IMG/VR virus record: IMGVR_UViG_3300047564_005479
Location: 1 to 31,813 of that record
Direction: 5' to 3' (one strand)
Length of the DNA: 31,813 bases
Source of the DNA: a virus
In this document: one piece after another, positions 1-8,385 of the stretch
How positions within the stretch are numbered: position 1 is the stretch's first letter
Layout of the letters: each line of letters opens with the position of its first letter
The notes under the pieces: model-generated
Databases searched by the model: none
Told to the model about the DNA's origin: nothing
What the model saw: the letters and a program-made list of their open reading frames with translations, nothing else
Program-made: the position numbers and the translations under genes

Positions 1-126
1 TCTTCTGGCTCTTCAGGAACAAGCGGAAGTTCCGGTAGCAGTGGAACAAGTGGTACATCAGGATCTTCTGGTTCTTCTGGCTCTTCAGGAACAAGCGGAA
101 GTTCCGGTAGCAGTGGAACAAGTGGT
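1..126 (+). repeat. Gly-Ser/Thr triplet repeat with 54-bp duplicated unit
   Basis: A 54-bp unit at 1-54 recurs perfectly at 73-126, separated by 18 bases of similar sequence. Translated, it gives SSG and TSG triplets with Gly at every third residue, like a collagen pattern but with no proline. The array continues upstream of the window, so the total copy number is unknown. Confidence 0.9.
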
Positions 127-2781
127 AGTCTTACATTGTCCGGCACAACAGATAATGGCGTAATTACATTAAATGGATCTGCTCCTAATGCAACAGTAGA
201 AAGCAATTTAACTTTTAATGGATCTGTATTGTATGTAAATGGTAGTGTTGGTGTAGGAACAAGTAGTCCTGACTGTATTTTAAATATAAATGGAGGTTCT
301 TTATCAACAACATTAAATTCAACATTAACATTAGCTAATTTTCAAAGCAGTAATAGTAATGCATCTTATTTGAGAATAATAGAAAAACGTTTTTCAGCTG
401 GTTCTGATTGGACAACAGCAAGTACAAAAATTCAAAAAACAACTGATGTTACTGATCAAGCTTATATTGAGTTTAATCCTAATGGTGGAAGTTATGGATT
501 GGCATTTGGAGCAGGAACTGCCTCTGAAGCAATGCGAATTATAAATGGAGGCAATGTAGGTATCGGCACAACAAGTCCATTAACTAAATTGGATGTTAGA
601 AGCGGTTCAATTACTGCGGGCACTAATACTTCTACTTTAGGAAGTACAATAATTGCTGGTTATTATACTGATGGAAATCTGACTGTATTAGGAAGTGAAT
701 ATAGCAGCGGCGGTCCATTTTTAGGATATGCTGTTACACCTTCTTTGGCATCAAGTGCTGCATTTTTAAGTTCTACAAGCATAAATGTTGCTAGATCTGC
801 ATATATTCAAGATGGGCCAACTCATCGTTGGTATATCGGCGCTACACAAACTGTTTCTATCGGATCTTCCGCTACGCTTAGTGAAGTGATGCGTTTAAAT
901 AATAATGGAAATTTAGGTATAGGAACAACAAGTCCAACAGAATTACTGCATCTTTCGTCAGCAGGTACAGCAAAATTAAAAATTACAGCTGACACTGATA
1001 ACGTTACGGAAACAGATATTGCTGGTATAGATATGTCACAAGATGGTGGCATTACTACTGCTACATTAACTTTAGATAGTGCAAATAGTTTAGTTATTGG
1101 TGTTAATTCTACAACTTCTCCACATATTTATTTAGGTACAAGATCTGATGGCACAAGTTTTGTAGCATCAACAGATGCTAAATTAACTATATTAAATAAT
1201 GGTAATGTTGGAATAGGTACAACTAGTCCGGTGTCTGTTTTAACAATAATGGCACCGGCTGGAACTGCATTTGGAGATCTAACAGCTGCGAATAGCAATC
1301 TTCCAATTTATTCTAAGGTATATGCAGGAGCGAGTAGTGCTACTAGAAATATTTTTTATGGACATGTTTATACAGCAAATGCTTCCGCGTATGCTGATTT
1401 ACAAATTTTGTTATCAAATACGAATGATAGTTCGGCAAGAGCTGGTTCATTTGTATTAACACAAAATGGATCTTTAGCTTTTAGAAATTCTGCATCTGAA
1501 ATTACAACAGCTGATACTCTTGCTGGTACTGAAAAAATGCGCATAGATACTAACGGTAATGTTGGAATAGGTACAACAAGTCCATCTGGTATTTTACATT
1601 TACAAAGTTCAGCATCAACAACATTATTAAGAGTAGATAATACTAATCCTTCTAATGATGCGGCAATCTTATTAACGGATAGTAACAATTCAACAGGCGA
1701 AGGTTTTAGAGTAACGTACGATTCAAGTGTTGGTGATACTTATTTTAATAATATATTCAATGCAACTTCTGCGTTTCATTTCCAAAGAGGAGATTTTGGT
1801 TCTGGCACAGAGTTGATGCTTATAAAGTCTGATGGTAATGTTGGTATAGGAACAAGCAATCCGGCAGCAACATTACATACAACTGGTGCGGTTAGATTTG
1901 CTACATTGCCATCTGGAACTGGGGCTAATGTTGTATATATAAATTCAAATGGTGATTTAACAAGTGGTGCTGCACCTGCTGGTGGTGGTAGCAGCGTTAC
2001 TTTAAGCGGACCAAATAATGGCATCGTAACAAGAGATGGAGCTGCTGGCACAACATTAATTGCTGAAACAAATTATGAATTTAATGCTAGCACAAGATTG
2101 ATGTACTTGAGTGGTCAGATTGGAATTAATTTTACTGGAAATACTGGTTCAGCAACTCCATTGGAAATACATGGTACTGGAGGAGAATTATTCTCTATTG
2201 ATGATGATTTAAGTTCGTCATTAATGTCTGTAAATACCATTGCTGGTTTACCAGTATTTGAAGCTTTTGCTGATTCAACTGTACAAATGGGTCAATATGG
2301 TAGTGGTGATTTTATAATTACTGGCAATAAAGTTGGTATTGGAACAACAAATCCCCCTTACAGATTTACTGTTAGTGGTGATATTAGTTTTCCTGCATTA
2401 AGTAGCGGCGCGAATACAAGATTATTAAGTATAGCTAGTAGTGATGGTAAATTATCTTATCAATCTCCATATTTTACTGTTTCTGGATATGCTGGAACTG
2501 GTTTGACTTTAGCTTTAGATCATGCAGGAGAATATATAAGAACAACTTCAGCAACTGCTGTTACAATTACTGTACCACCTCAAAGTTCTGTAACTTGGAT
2601 CGATGATGCAGAAATTATGTTTGAACAAGCTGGAGCTGGACAAATTACATTTGCCACTGGAGCTGGTGTTACAATAAATAGCAGCGAAACACTCAAAACT
2701 CAAAAACAATATTCTGTGTGCGCTTTAAAAAGAGCATCATCTAATACTTGGACTTTATTTGGAGAAAGAGAGCTAGTTTAA
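1..2781 (+). CDS. Tail fibre protein with GIGTTSP repeats, 5'-partial
   Basis: The reading frame is already open at base 1, so the true start lies outside the window; the first internal ATG (136) is not a credible start because the same low-complexity pattern runs through it. The visible protein begins with Gly-Ser/Thr triplets (bases 1-126). It then carries seven copies of a GIGTTSP-like motif (codons starting near 247, 556, 913, 1207, 1561, 1840 and 2332), each usually preceded by NGN and followed by a short beta-strand. The C-terminal 90 residues (TITVPP ... ITFATGAGVTI ... WTLFGERELV) have the usual finish of a phage fibre or host-recognition domain. No transmembrane segment or catalytic motif is seen. 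The likely role is a trimeric adhesin at the virion surface that contacts the host. The repeat pattern is directly visible; the fibre role is inferred from family resemblance and from the fibre-associated gene that follows. Confidence 0.8.
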   Translation, partial: SSGSSGTSGSSGSSGTSGTSGSSGSSGSSGTSGSSGSSGTSGSLTLSGTTDNGVITLNGSAPNATVESNLTFNGSVLYVNGSVGVGTSSPDCILNINGGSLSTTLNSTLTLANFQSSNSNASYLRIIEKRFSAGSDWTTASTKIQKTTDVTDQAYIEFNPNGGSYGLAFGAGTASEAMRIINGGNVGIGTTSPLTKLDVRSGSITAGTNTSTLGSTIIAGYYTDGNLTVLGSEYSSGGPFLGYAVTPSLASSAAFLSSTSINVARSAYIQDGPTHRWYIGATQTVSIGSSATLSEVMRLNNNGNLGIGTTSPTELLHLSSAGTAKLKITADTDNVTETDIAGIDMSQDGGITTATLTLDSANSLVIGVNSTTSPHIYLGTRSDGTSFVASTDAKLTILNNGNVGIGTTSPVSVLTIMAPAGTAFGDLTAANSNLPIYSKVYAGASSATRNIFYGHVYTANASAYADLQILLSNTNDSSARAGSFVLTQNGSLAFRNSASEITTADTLAGTEKMRIDTNGNVGIGTTSPSGILHLQSSASTTLLRVDNTNPSNDAAILLTDSNNSTGEGFRVTYDSSVGDTYFNNIFNATSAFHFQRGDFGSGTELMLIKSDGNVGIGTSNPAATLHTTGAVRFATLPSGTGANVVYINSNGDLTSGAAPAGGGSSVTLSGPNNGIVTRDGAAGTTLIAETNYEFNASTRLMYLSGQIGINFTGNTGSATPLEIHGTGGELFSIDDDLSSSLMSVNTIAGLPVFEAFADSTVQMGQYGSGDFIITGNKVGIGTTNPPYRFTVSGDISFPALSSGANTRLLSIASSDGKLSYQSPYFTVSGYAGTGLTLALDHAGEYIRTTSATAVTITVPPQSSVTWIDDAEIMFEQAGAGQITFATGAGVTINSSETLKTQKQYSVCALKRASSNTWTLFGERELV

Positions 2782-2783
2782 TA

Positions 2784-2789
2784 TATAAT
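2784..2789 (+). promoter_or_regulatory. TATAAT box 7 bases before ATG
   Basis: TATAAT is followed by 7 bases and then the ATG at 2797. There is no Shine-Dalgarno. Several other genes in the window have the same spacing. The intergenic sequence is very AT-rich, so a chance match is possible. Confidence 0.3.
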
Positions 2790-2796
2790 ATTATAT

Positions 2797-3306
2797 ATGG
2801 AAACGTTTTTATATAATCTAAATACTCAAAAAAGAGAAGGAGAAATTAGAAATGGCCGCTATCTTGTTGATGGCAAGCCGGGAGTTTTGCCAGATTTTTT
2901 AGTTGAATTAGAAATCGAAAGACGTTCTTCGCCAACATACGATTCTTCAACTCAAACACTTGAGCATACTTCTTATGCTGATTTAAATAATCTGAAATGG
3001 ATAGAAGAAGATTATATTAGAAATTTAACCCAAGAAGAAATTGAACAAAGATTACCAAAAGCTCCTGATAGTTGTACTCCGAGACAATTAAGAATTGCTT
3101 TGATTAAAAATGGTATTTCTCTTTCTGTCGTAGAAAATTATATAAATAATATACAAGACAACGAACAAAAAGAAATAGCACTTGCTGAATGGGAGTATGC
3201 ACTTGATATTAAAAAAGATCATCCTTTGTTGTTAGCTATAGCAAATAATTTAAATCTAGATCAGAAAAAGATTGATGAAATTTTTACTTTAGCAGTAACA
3301 CTATAA
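2797..3306 (+). CDS. Small fibre-associated protein (tail fibre assembly-like)
   Basis: The product is 169 residues. The N-terminal part (METFLYNLNTQKREGEI ... GVLPDFLVELE) resembles the strand-rich start of small proteins found after phage fibre genes. The C-terminal part follows a common phage pattern: CTPRQLRIALIKNGISL, then a WEYA segment, then HPLLLAIANNLNLDQKKIDEIF. That helical module is widespread in proteins encoded just downstream of tail fibres. It follows the fibre gene by 15 bases, which supports a role in fibre folding, assembly or attachment. No enzymatic motif is visible. The function is inferred from position and family pattern; the pattern itself is clear. Confidence 0.6.
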   Translation: METFLYNLNTQKREGEIRNGRYLVDGKPGVLPDFLVELEIERRSSPTYDSSTQTLEHTSYADLNNLKWIEEDYIRNLTQEEIEQRLPKAPDSCTPRQLRIALIKNGISLSVVENYINNIQDNEQKEIALAEWEYALDIKKDHPLLLAIANNLNLDQKKIDEIFTLAVTL

Positions 3307-3310
3307 TTTT

Positions 3311-5359
3311 ATGAGTTTGCCGTTATCAGCGCCAGTTAGAAGAAATAAACCAAAAAGAAATGTAAATTTAATTGCCGCCTCAAATAATGGAAATTCTTCT
3401 TACGCTATACAAAAAAATGGCCGTGCTTGGGCTTGGGGACTTAATACTTCCGGTCAACTTGGCGATAACACTATCGTTAGCAAACTTACTCCAGTGTCTG
3501 TGCTGGGTGCAGTAAAAACTTTTTGTAAGATAGCAGGAGGAAGTAATCATTCTCTCGCAATCGATAAAAATGGCCGTTCTTGGGCTTGGGGAGTTAATAC
3601 TTTCGGTCAACTTGGCAATAACACTGTTATTAGTCAACGTACACCAGTGTCTGTGCTGGGTGCAGTAAAAACTTTTTGTCAGATAGCAGGAGGAAGTAAT
3701 CATTCTCTCGCAATTGATAAAAATGGCCGTGCTTGGGCTTGGGGACTTAATACTTCCGGTCAACTTGGCAATAACACTGTTATTAGTCAACGTACTCCAG
3801 TGTCTGTGCTGGGTGCAGTAAAAACTTTTTGTCAGATAGCAGGAGGAAGTAATCATTCTCTCGCAATTGATAAAAATGGCCGCGCTTGGGCTTGGGGGTA
3901 TAATATTTTCGGTCAACTTGGCAATAACACTGTTATTAGTCAACGTACTCCAGTGTCTGTGCTGGGTGCAGTAAAAACTTTTTGTCAGATAGCAGGAGGA
4001 AGTTTTTATTCTCTCGCAATCGATAAAAATGGCCGTGCTTGGGCTTGGGGAGTTAATGATAACGGTCAACTTGGCAATAACACTGTTATTAGTCAACGTA
4101 CTCCAGTGTCTGTGCTGGGTGCAGTAAAAACTTTTTGTCAGATAGCAGGAGGAAGTAATCATTCTCTCGCAATTGATAAAAATGGCCGTGCTTGGGCTTG
4201 GGGGTATAATATTTTCGGTCAACTTGGCGACGATAAACAATCTATTGAACGACGGACACCATCTTCTATAGTCGGTAACAGAAAAACTTTTTGTCAGATA
4301 GCGGGAGGAAGTAATCATTCTCTCGCAATTGATAAAAATGGCCGTGCTTGGGCTTGGGGAGCTAATCTTTACGGTAATCTTGGCGATAACACTATCGTTA
4401 GCAAACTTACTCCAGTATCTGTGCTGGGTGCAGTAAAAACTTTTTGTAAGATAGCGGCAGGAGATATTCATTCTCTCGCAATTGATAAAAATGGCCGCGC
4501 TTGGGGTTGGGGGAGTAATATTTTCGGTGAACTTGGCGATAACACTATCGTTAGCAAACTTACTCCAGTGTCTGTGCTGGGTGCAGTAAAAACTTTTTGT
4601 CAGATAGCTGGAGGAGGTAATCATTCTCTCGCAATCGATAAAAATGGCCGCGCTTGGGCTTGGGGGTATAATGAATACGGTCAACTTGGCGATAACACTA
4701 TCGTTAGCAAACTTACTCCAGTATCTGTGCTGGGTGCAGTAAAAACTTTTTGTCAGATAGCAGGAGGAGGTAATCATTCTCTCGCAATTGATAAAAATGG
4801 CCGCGCTTGGGCTTGGGGGCTAAATGATTTCGATGAATCTGGTGGTCAACTTGGCAATAACACTGTTATTAGTCAACGTACACCAGTGTCTGTGCTGGGT
4901 GCAGTAAAAACTTTTTGTCAGATAGCAGGAGGAGGTAATCATTCTCTCGCAATTGATAAAAATGGCCGTGCTTGGGCTTGGGGAGTTAATTCTAACGGTG
5001 AACTTGGCAATAACACTACTGATAACCAACTTACTCCAGTATCTGTGTTGGGTGCAGTAAAAACTTTTTGTAAGATAGCGGCAGGAGATATTCATTCTCT
5101 CGCAATTGATAAAAATGGCCGCGCTTGGGCTTGGGGGTATAATACTTTCGGTCAACTTGGTAATACTACTGAAGTTGACCAACTCACTCCAGTGTCTGTG
5201 CTGGGTGCAGTAAAAACTTTTTGTCAGATAGCAGGAGGAAGTTTTCATTCTCTCGCAATCGATAAAAATGGCCGCGCTTGGGGTTGGGGGAGTAATAGCA
5301 ATGGTGCGCTTGGTCAAGATATAATAAATTATACTCCTATTAGAATTTGTAATATTTAA
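3311..5359 (+). CDS. RCC1-repeat protein, probable beta-propeller receptor-binding protein
   Basis: The product is 682 residues. After a short basic N-terminus (PVRRNKPKRN) it is made entirely of RCC1-type repeats of 51 residues, each with the core HSLAIDKNGRAWAWG, then a variable loop, GQLG, TPVSVLGAVKTFC. I count 13 WAWG/WGWG cores. A classic RCC1 propeller has seven blades, so 13 repeats would fit about two propellers, or a longer helical array. There is no signal peptide or membrane segment. Frameworks are almost identical, while the loop after WAWG and a short HS-preceding segment vary, which suits a ligand-binding surface. It lies between a fibre-assembly-like gene and a glycosyltransferase, so a role at the virion surface is likely. 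Only four bases separate it from the previous gene, and no Shine-Dalgarno is seen. The repeat family is certain; binding function is inferred. Confidence 0.85.
   Translation: MSLPLSAPVRRNKPKRNVNLIAASNNGNSSYAIQKNGRAWAWGLNTSGQLGDNTIVSKLTPVSVLGAVKTFCKIAGGSNHSLAIDKNGRSWAWGVNTFGQLGNNTVISQRTPVSVLGAVKTFCQIAGGSNHSLAIDKNGRAWAWGLNTSGQLGNNTVISQRTPVSVLGAVKTFCQIAGGSNHSLAIDKNGRAWAWGYNIFGQLGNNTVISQRTPVSVLGAVKTFCQIAGGSFYSLAIDKNGRAWAWGVNDNGQLGNNTVISQRTPVSVLGAVKTFCQIAGGSNHSLAIDKNGRAWAWGYNIFGQLGDDKQSIERRTPSSIVGNRKTFCQIAGGSNHSLAIDKNGRAWAWGANLYGNLGDNTIVSKLTPVSVLGAVKTFCKIAAGDIHSLAIDKNGRAWGWGSNIFGELGDNTIVSKLTPVSVLGAVKTFCQIAGGGNHSLAIDKNGRAWAWGYNEYGQLGDNTIVSKLTPVSVLGAVKTFCQIAGGGNHSLAIDKNGRAWAWGLNDFDESGGQLGNNTVISQRTPVSVLGAVKTFCQIAGGGNHSLAIDKNGRAWAWGVNSNGELGNNTTDNQLTPVSVLGAVKTFCKIAAGDIHSLAIDKNGRAWAWGYNTFGQLGNTTEVDQLTPVSVLGAVKTFCQIAGGSFHSLAIDKNGRAWGWGSNSNGALGQDIINYTPIRICNI
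3400..5340 (+). repeat. Tandem 153-bp RCC1 coding repeats (about 13 units)
   Basis: Near-identical 153-bp units recur in frame: the GCT/TCT of the (A/S)WAWG core falls at 3425, 3578 and 3731, exactly 153 apart. Two alternative sub-sequences, coding DNTIVSK and NNTVISQ, alternate in blocks along the array. Unit 6 carries a divergent loop (DDKQSIERR). Unit 10 has an insertion (NDFDESG). Confidence 0.92.
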
Positions 5360-5420
5360 TTTTATTATTTTTTCTCTATAAAATTCTTTAGCAATTTTTA
5401 ATTTTTGAATTATTATATGA

Positions 5421-5426
5421 TGTAAC
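5421..5426 (+). promoter_or_regulatory. Weak TGTAAC box upstream of glycosyltransferase
   Basis: TGTAAC lies 11 bases before the ATG at 5438, in the 78-base gap after the RCC1 gene. It resembles the TGTAAT word seen before other genes, but base and spacing deviate. The gap contains no Shine-Dalgarno and no terminator that I can see. Confidence 0.2.
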
Positions 5427-5437
5427 ATATCGACATC

Positions 5438-7039
5438 ATGATCAAAAAGAAAAATCTCGTTTTAACAATATCCATTGGTGATTATTATAATGAACTTTCA
5501 AAATTGACGTTGCCGTCTATACAGGCTTACGCAGAAAAAATTGGTGCTGATTTTTTAAACATCACAGAATTCAATAAATATTACATTACCCAAAAATGGA
5601 ATAAGTTTCATATTCATGAACTTTTAAATCAATATCACAGAATTATTTATTTTGATATTGATATTTTAATAAGAGATGATTGCCCAAATCTTTTTGATAT
5701 TGTGCCCGAAAATAAACTTGGAATGTTTAATGAAGGTAGATATGCGCCAAGATTTGAATATCTTGAGCAAGCTTCAGAATATTACAAGGAACCATTAAAG
5801 AAATGGAATGGTAAGTTTTATAATTCTGGTGTGATGGTTATTTCTCGTATTCACAAACAGATTTTTGCATTACCTCGCGGCATTGATTTTGTTGAAACAG
5901 ATCAGCCATATATAAATCTCAGAATATTAAATGATAAAATCGAAATGCATGATTTGCATTATGATTATAATAGAATGGATATTCTTGATAAATTTTGCGG
6001 TATTTCTCGCTTGAATTCTTATGTCGTGCATTATGCAGGCGCTCCAAAAGATATTCAATCAGATGTCGTAGCTAAAGATATTGATCAGTGGGAAAATGAT
6101 AAATTGGATGGATATAAGTATAAGCGCAATATTGTTATATCTGTTACAGCCGGTATGGGTGATCAATTATGTTCTGAGCCAGCGATTAGATATACACAAA
6201 AACTATATCCAGATGCAAATATTACAGTTGTATCTCATTTTCCAAGATTATTTGAACATTTAAGTTGTCCTGTTGTAAATTTTGATCAATGGAAAGGAAT
6301 AAATGATTCAGTTATTATCATGAATACTTGTCCTGATGATGAAGTATCAGAACATAAAATGTCGCATGTTTTATTTCATCCTACTGATTTTGCTTCAATG
6401 TCAATGATTAAAAGAACTATCCCGCATTCAGAAAAAACAATACAATTAAAATTAGAAGCAGACGACGTATCTTATATTCTTGATTTATTAAAAGATAAAA
6501 ATAAAGAAAAGCCTACAGTTATTGTACACGCAGGAAAATGGTGGCCTTCTAAAACTCTGCCTAAAGAATGGTGGCGAGAAATTGTAAATAAACTATCAGA
6601 AAAATTAACTGTTATATTGATTGGTAAAACAATAGACGAAAAACAAGGATATTTAAATATTGATGTACCGAAAGATGGATATGATTTGCGCGATCTTACT
6701 ACGCTTGGTCAAATGTTTGCTTTGATATCATTATCTCGTTGCCTTGTCACTAATGATTCTTCGCCATTACATATAGCAGGAGCATTTGATAATTGGATTG
6801 TTACATTTCCAACATGCAAGCATGAAGATCATATCTTGCCTTATCGAAATGGCACTCAATCTTATAAAACTAAAGCTTTGAGAAAAGATTTATTATTAGA
6901 TGAGCTTGAAATACGTCATACGGAATTCAAGCATGATACTATTGATCTTATTCCAAAAGGAAAAACATTATACGATTATTTGCCAGACGTTGATACTGTC
7001 GTAAAAGAAGTATTAGAGATTTACGAGAATGACAAATGA
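5438..7039 (+). CDS. Two-domain glycosyltransferase (GT8-like + GT9-like)
   Basis: The product is 533 residues with two apparent transferase domains. Residues 5-205 look like a GT8/GT-A fold: the metal-binding motif YFDIDILI has D73 and D75, NSGVM lies at 129-133, DQPYIN near 155, and a late His in VVHYAG (H198) matches the usual third metal ligand. Residues about 230-520 look like a GT9 heptosyltransferase-type GT-B fold: TAGMGDQL near 237-244, HAGKWWPSK at 364-372, and LVTNDSSPLHIAGA around 437-449 (N439, D440). It would transfer sugar from a nucleotide-sugar donor; donor and acceptor are unknown. It overlaps the following methyltransferase-like gene by four bases (ATGA), so the two are probably translated together. 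Position among fibre and lectin genes suggests modification of virion proteins or of a host surface glycan. Fold calls are family-based; the target is inference. Confidence 0.78.
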   Translation: MIKKKNLVLTISIGDYYNELSKLTLPSIQAYAEKIGADFLNITEFNKYYITQKWNKFHIHELLNQYHRIIYFDIDILIRDDCPNLFDIVPENKLGMFNEGRYAPRFEYLEQASEYYKEPLKKWNGKFYNSGVMVISRIHKQIFALPRGIDFVETDQPYINLRILNDKIEMHDLHYDYNRMDILDKFCGISRLNSYVVHYAGAPKDIQSDVVAKDIDQWENDKLDGYKYKRNIVISVTAGMGDQLCSEPAIRYTQKLYPDANITVVSHFPRLFEHLSCPVVNFDQWKGINDSVIIMNTCPDDEVSEHKMSHVLFHPTDFASMSMIKRTIPHSEKTIQLKLEADDVSYILDLLKDKNKEKPTVIVHAGKWWPSKTLPKEWWREIVNKLSEKLTVILIGKTIDEKQGYLNIDVPKDGYDLRDLTTLGQMFALISLSRCLVTNDSSPLHIAGAFDNWIVTFPTCKHEDHILPYRNGTQSYKTKALRKDLLLDELEIRHTEFKHDTIDLIPKGKTLYDYLPDVDTVVKEVLEIYENDK

Positions 7040-7575
7040 ATAAATTTAATTCTTTTCGCCCACTCATGCACCAACATGAGTATAAATTTATAGAAAAATA
7101 TTTAAATAAAAATGATATTCTTTTAGAATTTGGAAGCGGTAACAGTACTATTTATTTTTCTGGACTAGTCAAAAATGTAATTTCTATTGAACATGATGTT
7201 GATTGGATAAATAATATCAAAAAAATTATTGATGCTTATAGTATTAAAAATATAGAACTAATACATCAACCAGCTCATTCTCCAGATCCTAAGCCTTGTA
7301 GATATGAACAGTTTAAAGATTATATTCATATTCCAGAAACAAGAAAATTAAACTTCACAAAAGTTTTAATTGATGGAAGAGCGCGAAAGTATTGCGCGAA
7401 ATATCTTTGGAACATAATTGATGAAAATGCTATTGTTTTTATTCATGACTTTAATCGTTCAGATTATCAAATGTCATTAAAGTATTATGATTTGATTGAA
7501 ATAATTACTGATGGACAAGGCATTGCCGCATTGAAGAAGAAAAATGAAGTAGTTAAAGAAGATTTCTATTATTGA
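7036..7575 (+). CDS. Class I SAM-dependent methyltransferase-like protein
   Basis: The product is 179 residues. The N-terminal half has a Rossmann-type motif I, LLEFGSGNSTIYFS (residues about 29-42), followed by a beta2 acidic end, VISIEHDVDW. Later strands read KVLIDGRARKYCA and IVFIHDFNRSDY. This order fits a small class I methyltransferase of the kind found in glycan and secondary-metabolite clusters. The start overlaps the glycosyltransferase stop in an ATGA arrangement, which implies translational coupling and a joint role, for example methylating a sugar added by its partner. The substrate is unknown. It is shorter than many full methyltransferases but covers the core fold. Loss of catalytic activity cannot be excluded from sequence alone. 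Confidence 0.65.
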   Translation: MNKFNSFRPLMHQHEYKFIEKYLNKNDILLEFGSGNSTIYFSGLVKNVISIEHDVDWINNIKKIIDAYSIKNIELIHQPAHSPDPKPCRYEQFKDYIHIPETRKLNFTKVLIDGRARKYCAKYLWNIIDENAIVFIHDFNRSDYQMSLKYYDLIEIITDGQGIAALKKKNEVVKEDFYY

Positions 7576-7609
7576 AAAAGATTACGATGCTAAAAAATAC
7601 TTTAAGTAG

Positions 7610-7615
7610 TGTAAT
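7610..7615 (+). promoter_or_regulatory. AGTGTAAT-type late promoter candidate
   Basis: TGTAAT within AGTGTAATTTAATAT lies 7 bases before the ATG at 7623. There is no -35 match at 16-18 bases upstream and no Shine-Dalgarno. The same word precedes four other genes in the window. Confidence 0.45.
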
Positions 7616-7622
7616 TTAATAT

Positions 7623-8363
7623 ATGGCAACACAAAGAGGCCCAAAAATAGTAAGGAATGGATTAGTTTTGTGTTTAGACGCTGCGGATAGAAAAAGCTAT
7701 ACAGGTTCTGGTTCAGCTTCTTGGACTGATTTAAGTGGTAATAATAATACAAGTACATTAACAAATAATCCAACATTTAATTATGAAAATAGTGGAAGTA
7801 TTGTGCTCAATGGTAGTACGCAATATATATTAGACTCAAGCATATCTAATTTTAATGTGGGATGTATTGATCTATGGATTAAACCGACTGCGATTATTAA
7901 TGCATCATCTGCTTTCAGTAACTTATTGCAATTAAAAATAAGTACTCTAGATGCTGATTCTTGGAATATTGCTTTTGGAATCTCTACTGGTTTTTTAACA
8001 AATGAATATATTACAATAGCAGATGGATCTAGTGGTGCATCTGCTAAACGAACCGGCGTTACAGATGGTGGTTCATTAGCGGCTAATACTTGGGTTAATA
8101 TTGTTTTTAATTGGGAATCTACTGTCTATAAAATATATGTTAATAATATCGTTAAAATAACAAGCGCTCCTGCTGGAGGAAATGTTGGTCAATTAACAAC
8201 ACCAAATATATATTTACTTGGAGCGTTTCGATTAAATACTTCAGCCGCTTATAGTGGATTTTTTGGAGGTGCTTTTAGTATTGTAAGAATTTATAATCGA
8301 ACATTAACGGCAACAGAATTATTACAAAACTATAATGCCGTAAAAGGAAGATTTGGTCTTTAG
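7623..8363 (+). CDS. LamG/concanavalin-like lectin protein, copy 1 of 3
   Basis: The product is 246 residues. It opens with GPKIVRNGLVLCLDAADRKSY, continues with WTDLSGNNN and PTFN, then a single beta-sandwich domain, and ends in RIYNRTLTATELLQNYNAVKGRFGL. This is the standard LamG_3/concanavalin A-like layout in phage surface proteins. It has no signal peptide. Its opening and closing motifs are shared with the next two genes, so the three are paralogues from tandem duplication. The likely role is as a virion surface protein that binds a host glycan or decorates the capsid or tail. A promoter-like AGTGTAAT box stands just before the start. The fold is well supported; ligand and virion position are not. 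Confidence 0.78.
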   Translation: MATQRGPKIVRNGLVLCLDAADRKSYTGSGSASWTDLSGNNNTSTLTNNPTFNYENSGSIVLNGSTQYILDSSISNFNVGCIDLWIKPTAIINASSAFSNLLQLKISTLDADSWNIAFGISTGFLTNEYITIADGSSGASAKRTGVTDGGSLAANTWVNIVFNWESTVYKIYVNNIVKITSAPAGGNVGQLTTPNIYLLGAFRLNTSAAYSGFFGGAFSIVRIYNRTLTATELLQNYNAVKGRFGL

Positions 8364-8369
8364 TGTAAT
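8364..8369 (+). promoter_or_regulatory. AGTGTAAT box before second LamG gene
   Basis: TGTAAT immediately follows the stop codon of the first LamG gene and lies 16 bases before the ATG at 8386, a longer distance than at the other sites. An AT tract, TATTTTATATATTTT, fills the gap. Confidence 0.35.
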
Positions 8370-8385
8370 ATATTTTATATATTTT

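Noticed and set aside
1-126. Short direct repeats resembling a CRISPR array
   Set aside because: The repeat is in frame, codes SSG/TSG triplets, and the 18-base spacer is of the same composition; no cas genes are present.
3400-5340. 153-bp direct repeats as a mobile element or CRISPR
   Set aside because: They are in-frame protein repeats of the RCC1 family with no unique spacers.
3380-5428. Long antisense open frames (465 and 202 codons) across the RCC1 gene
   Set aside because: They are the complement of the 153-bp repeat and inherit its openness; their products are themselves periodic and show no motif, and the sense frame is clearly the coding one.
5360-5437. Possible terminator or small RNA in the gap after the RCC1 gene
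   Set aside because: AT-rich with no GC stem followed by a T run; only a weak promoter-like word is seen.
6081-6263. Small plus-strand ORF inside the glycosyltransferase
   Set aside because: It lies wholly within a well-supported gene in another frame and has no recognisable product.
8353-8385. TTG start for the second LamG gene
   Set aside because: It overlaps the previous gene and the promoter-like word; paralogues start at the equivalent of 8386.
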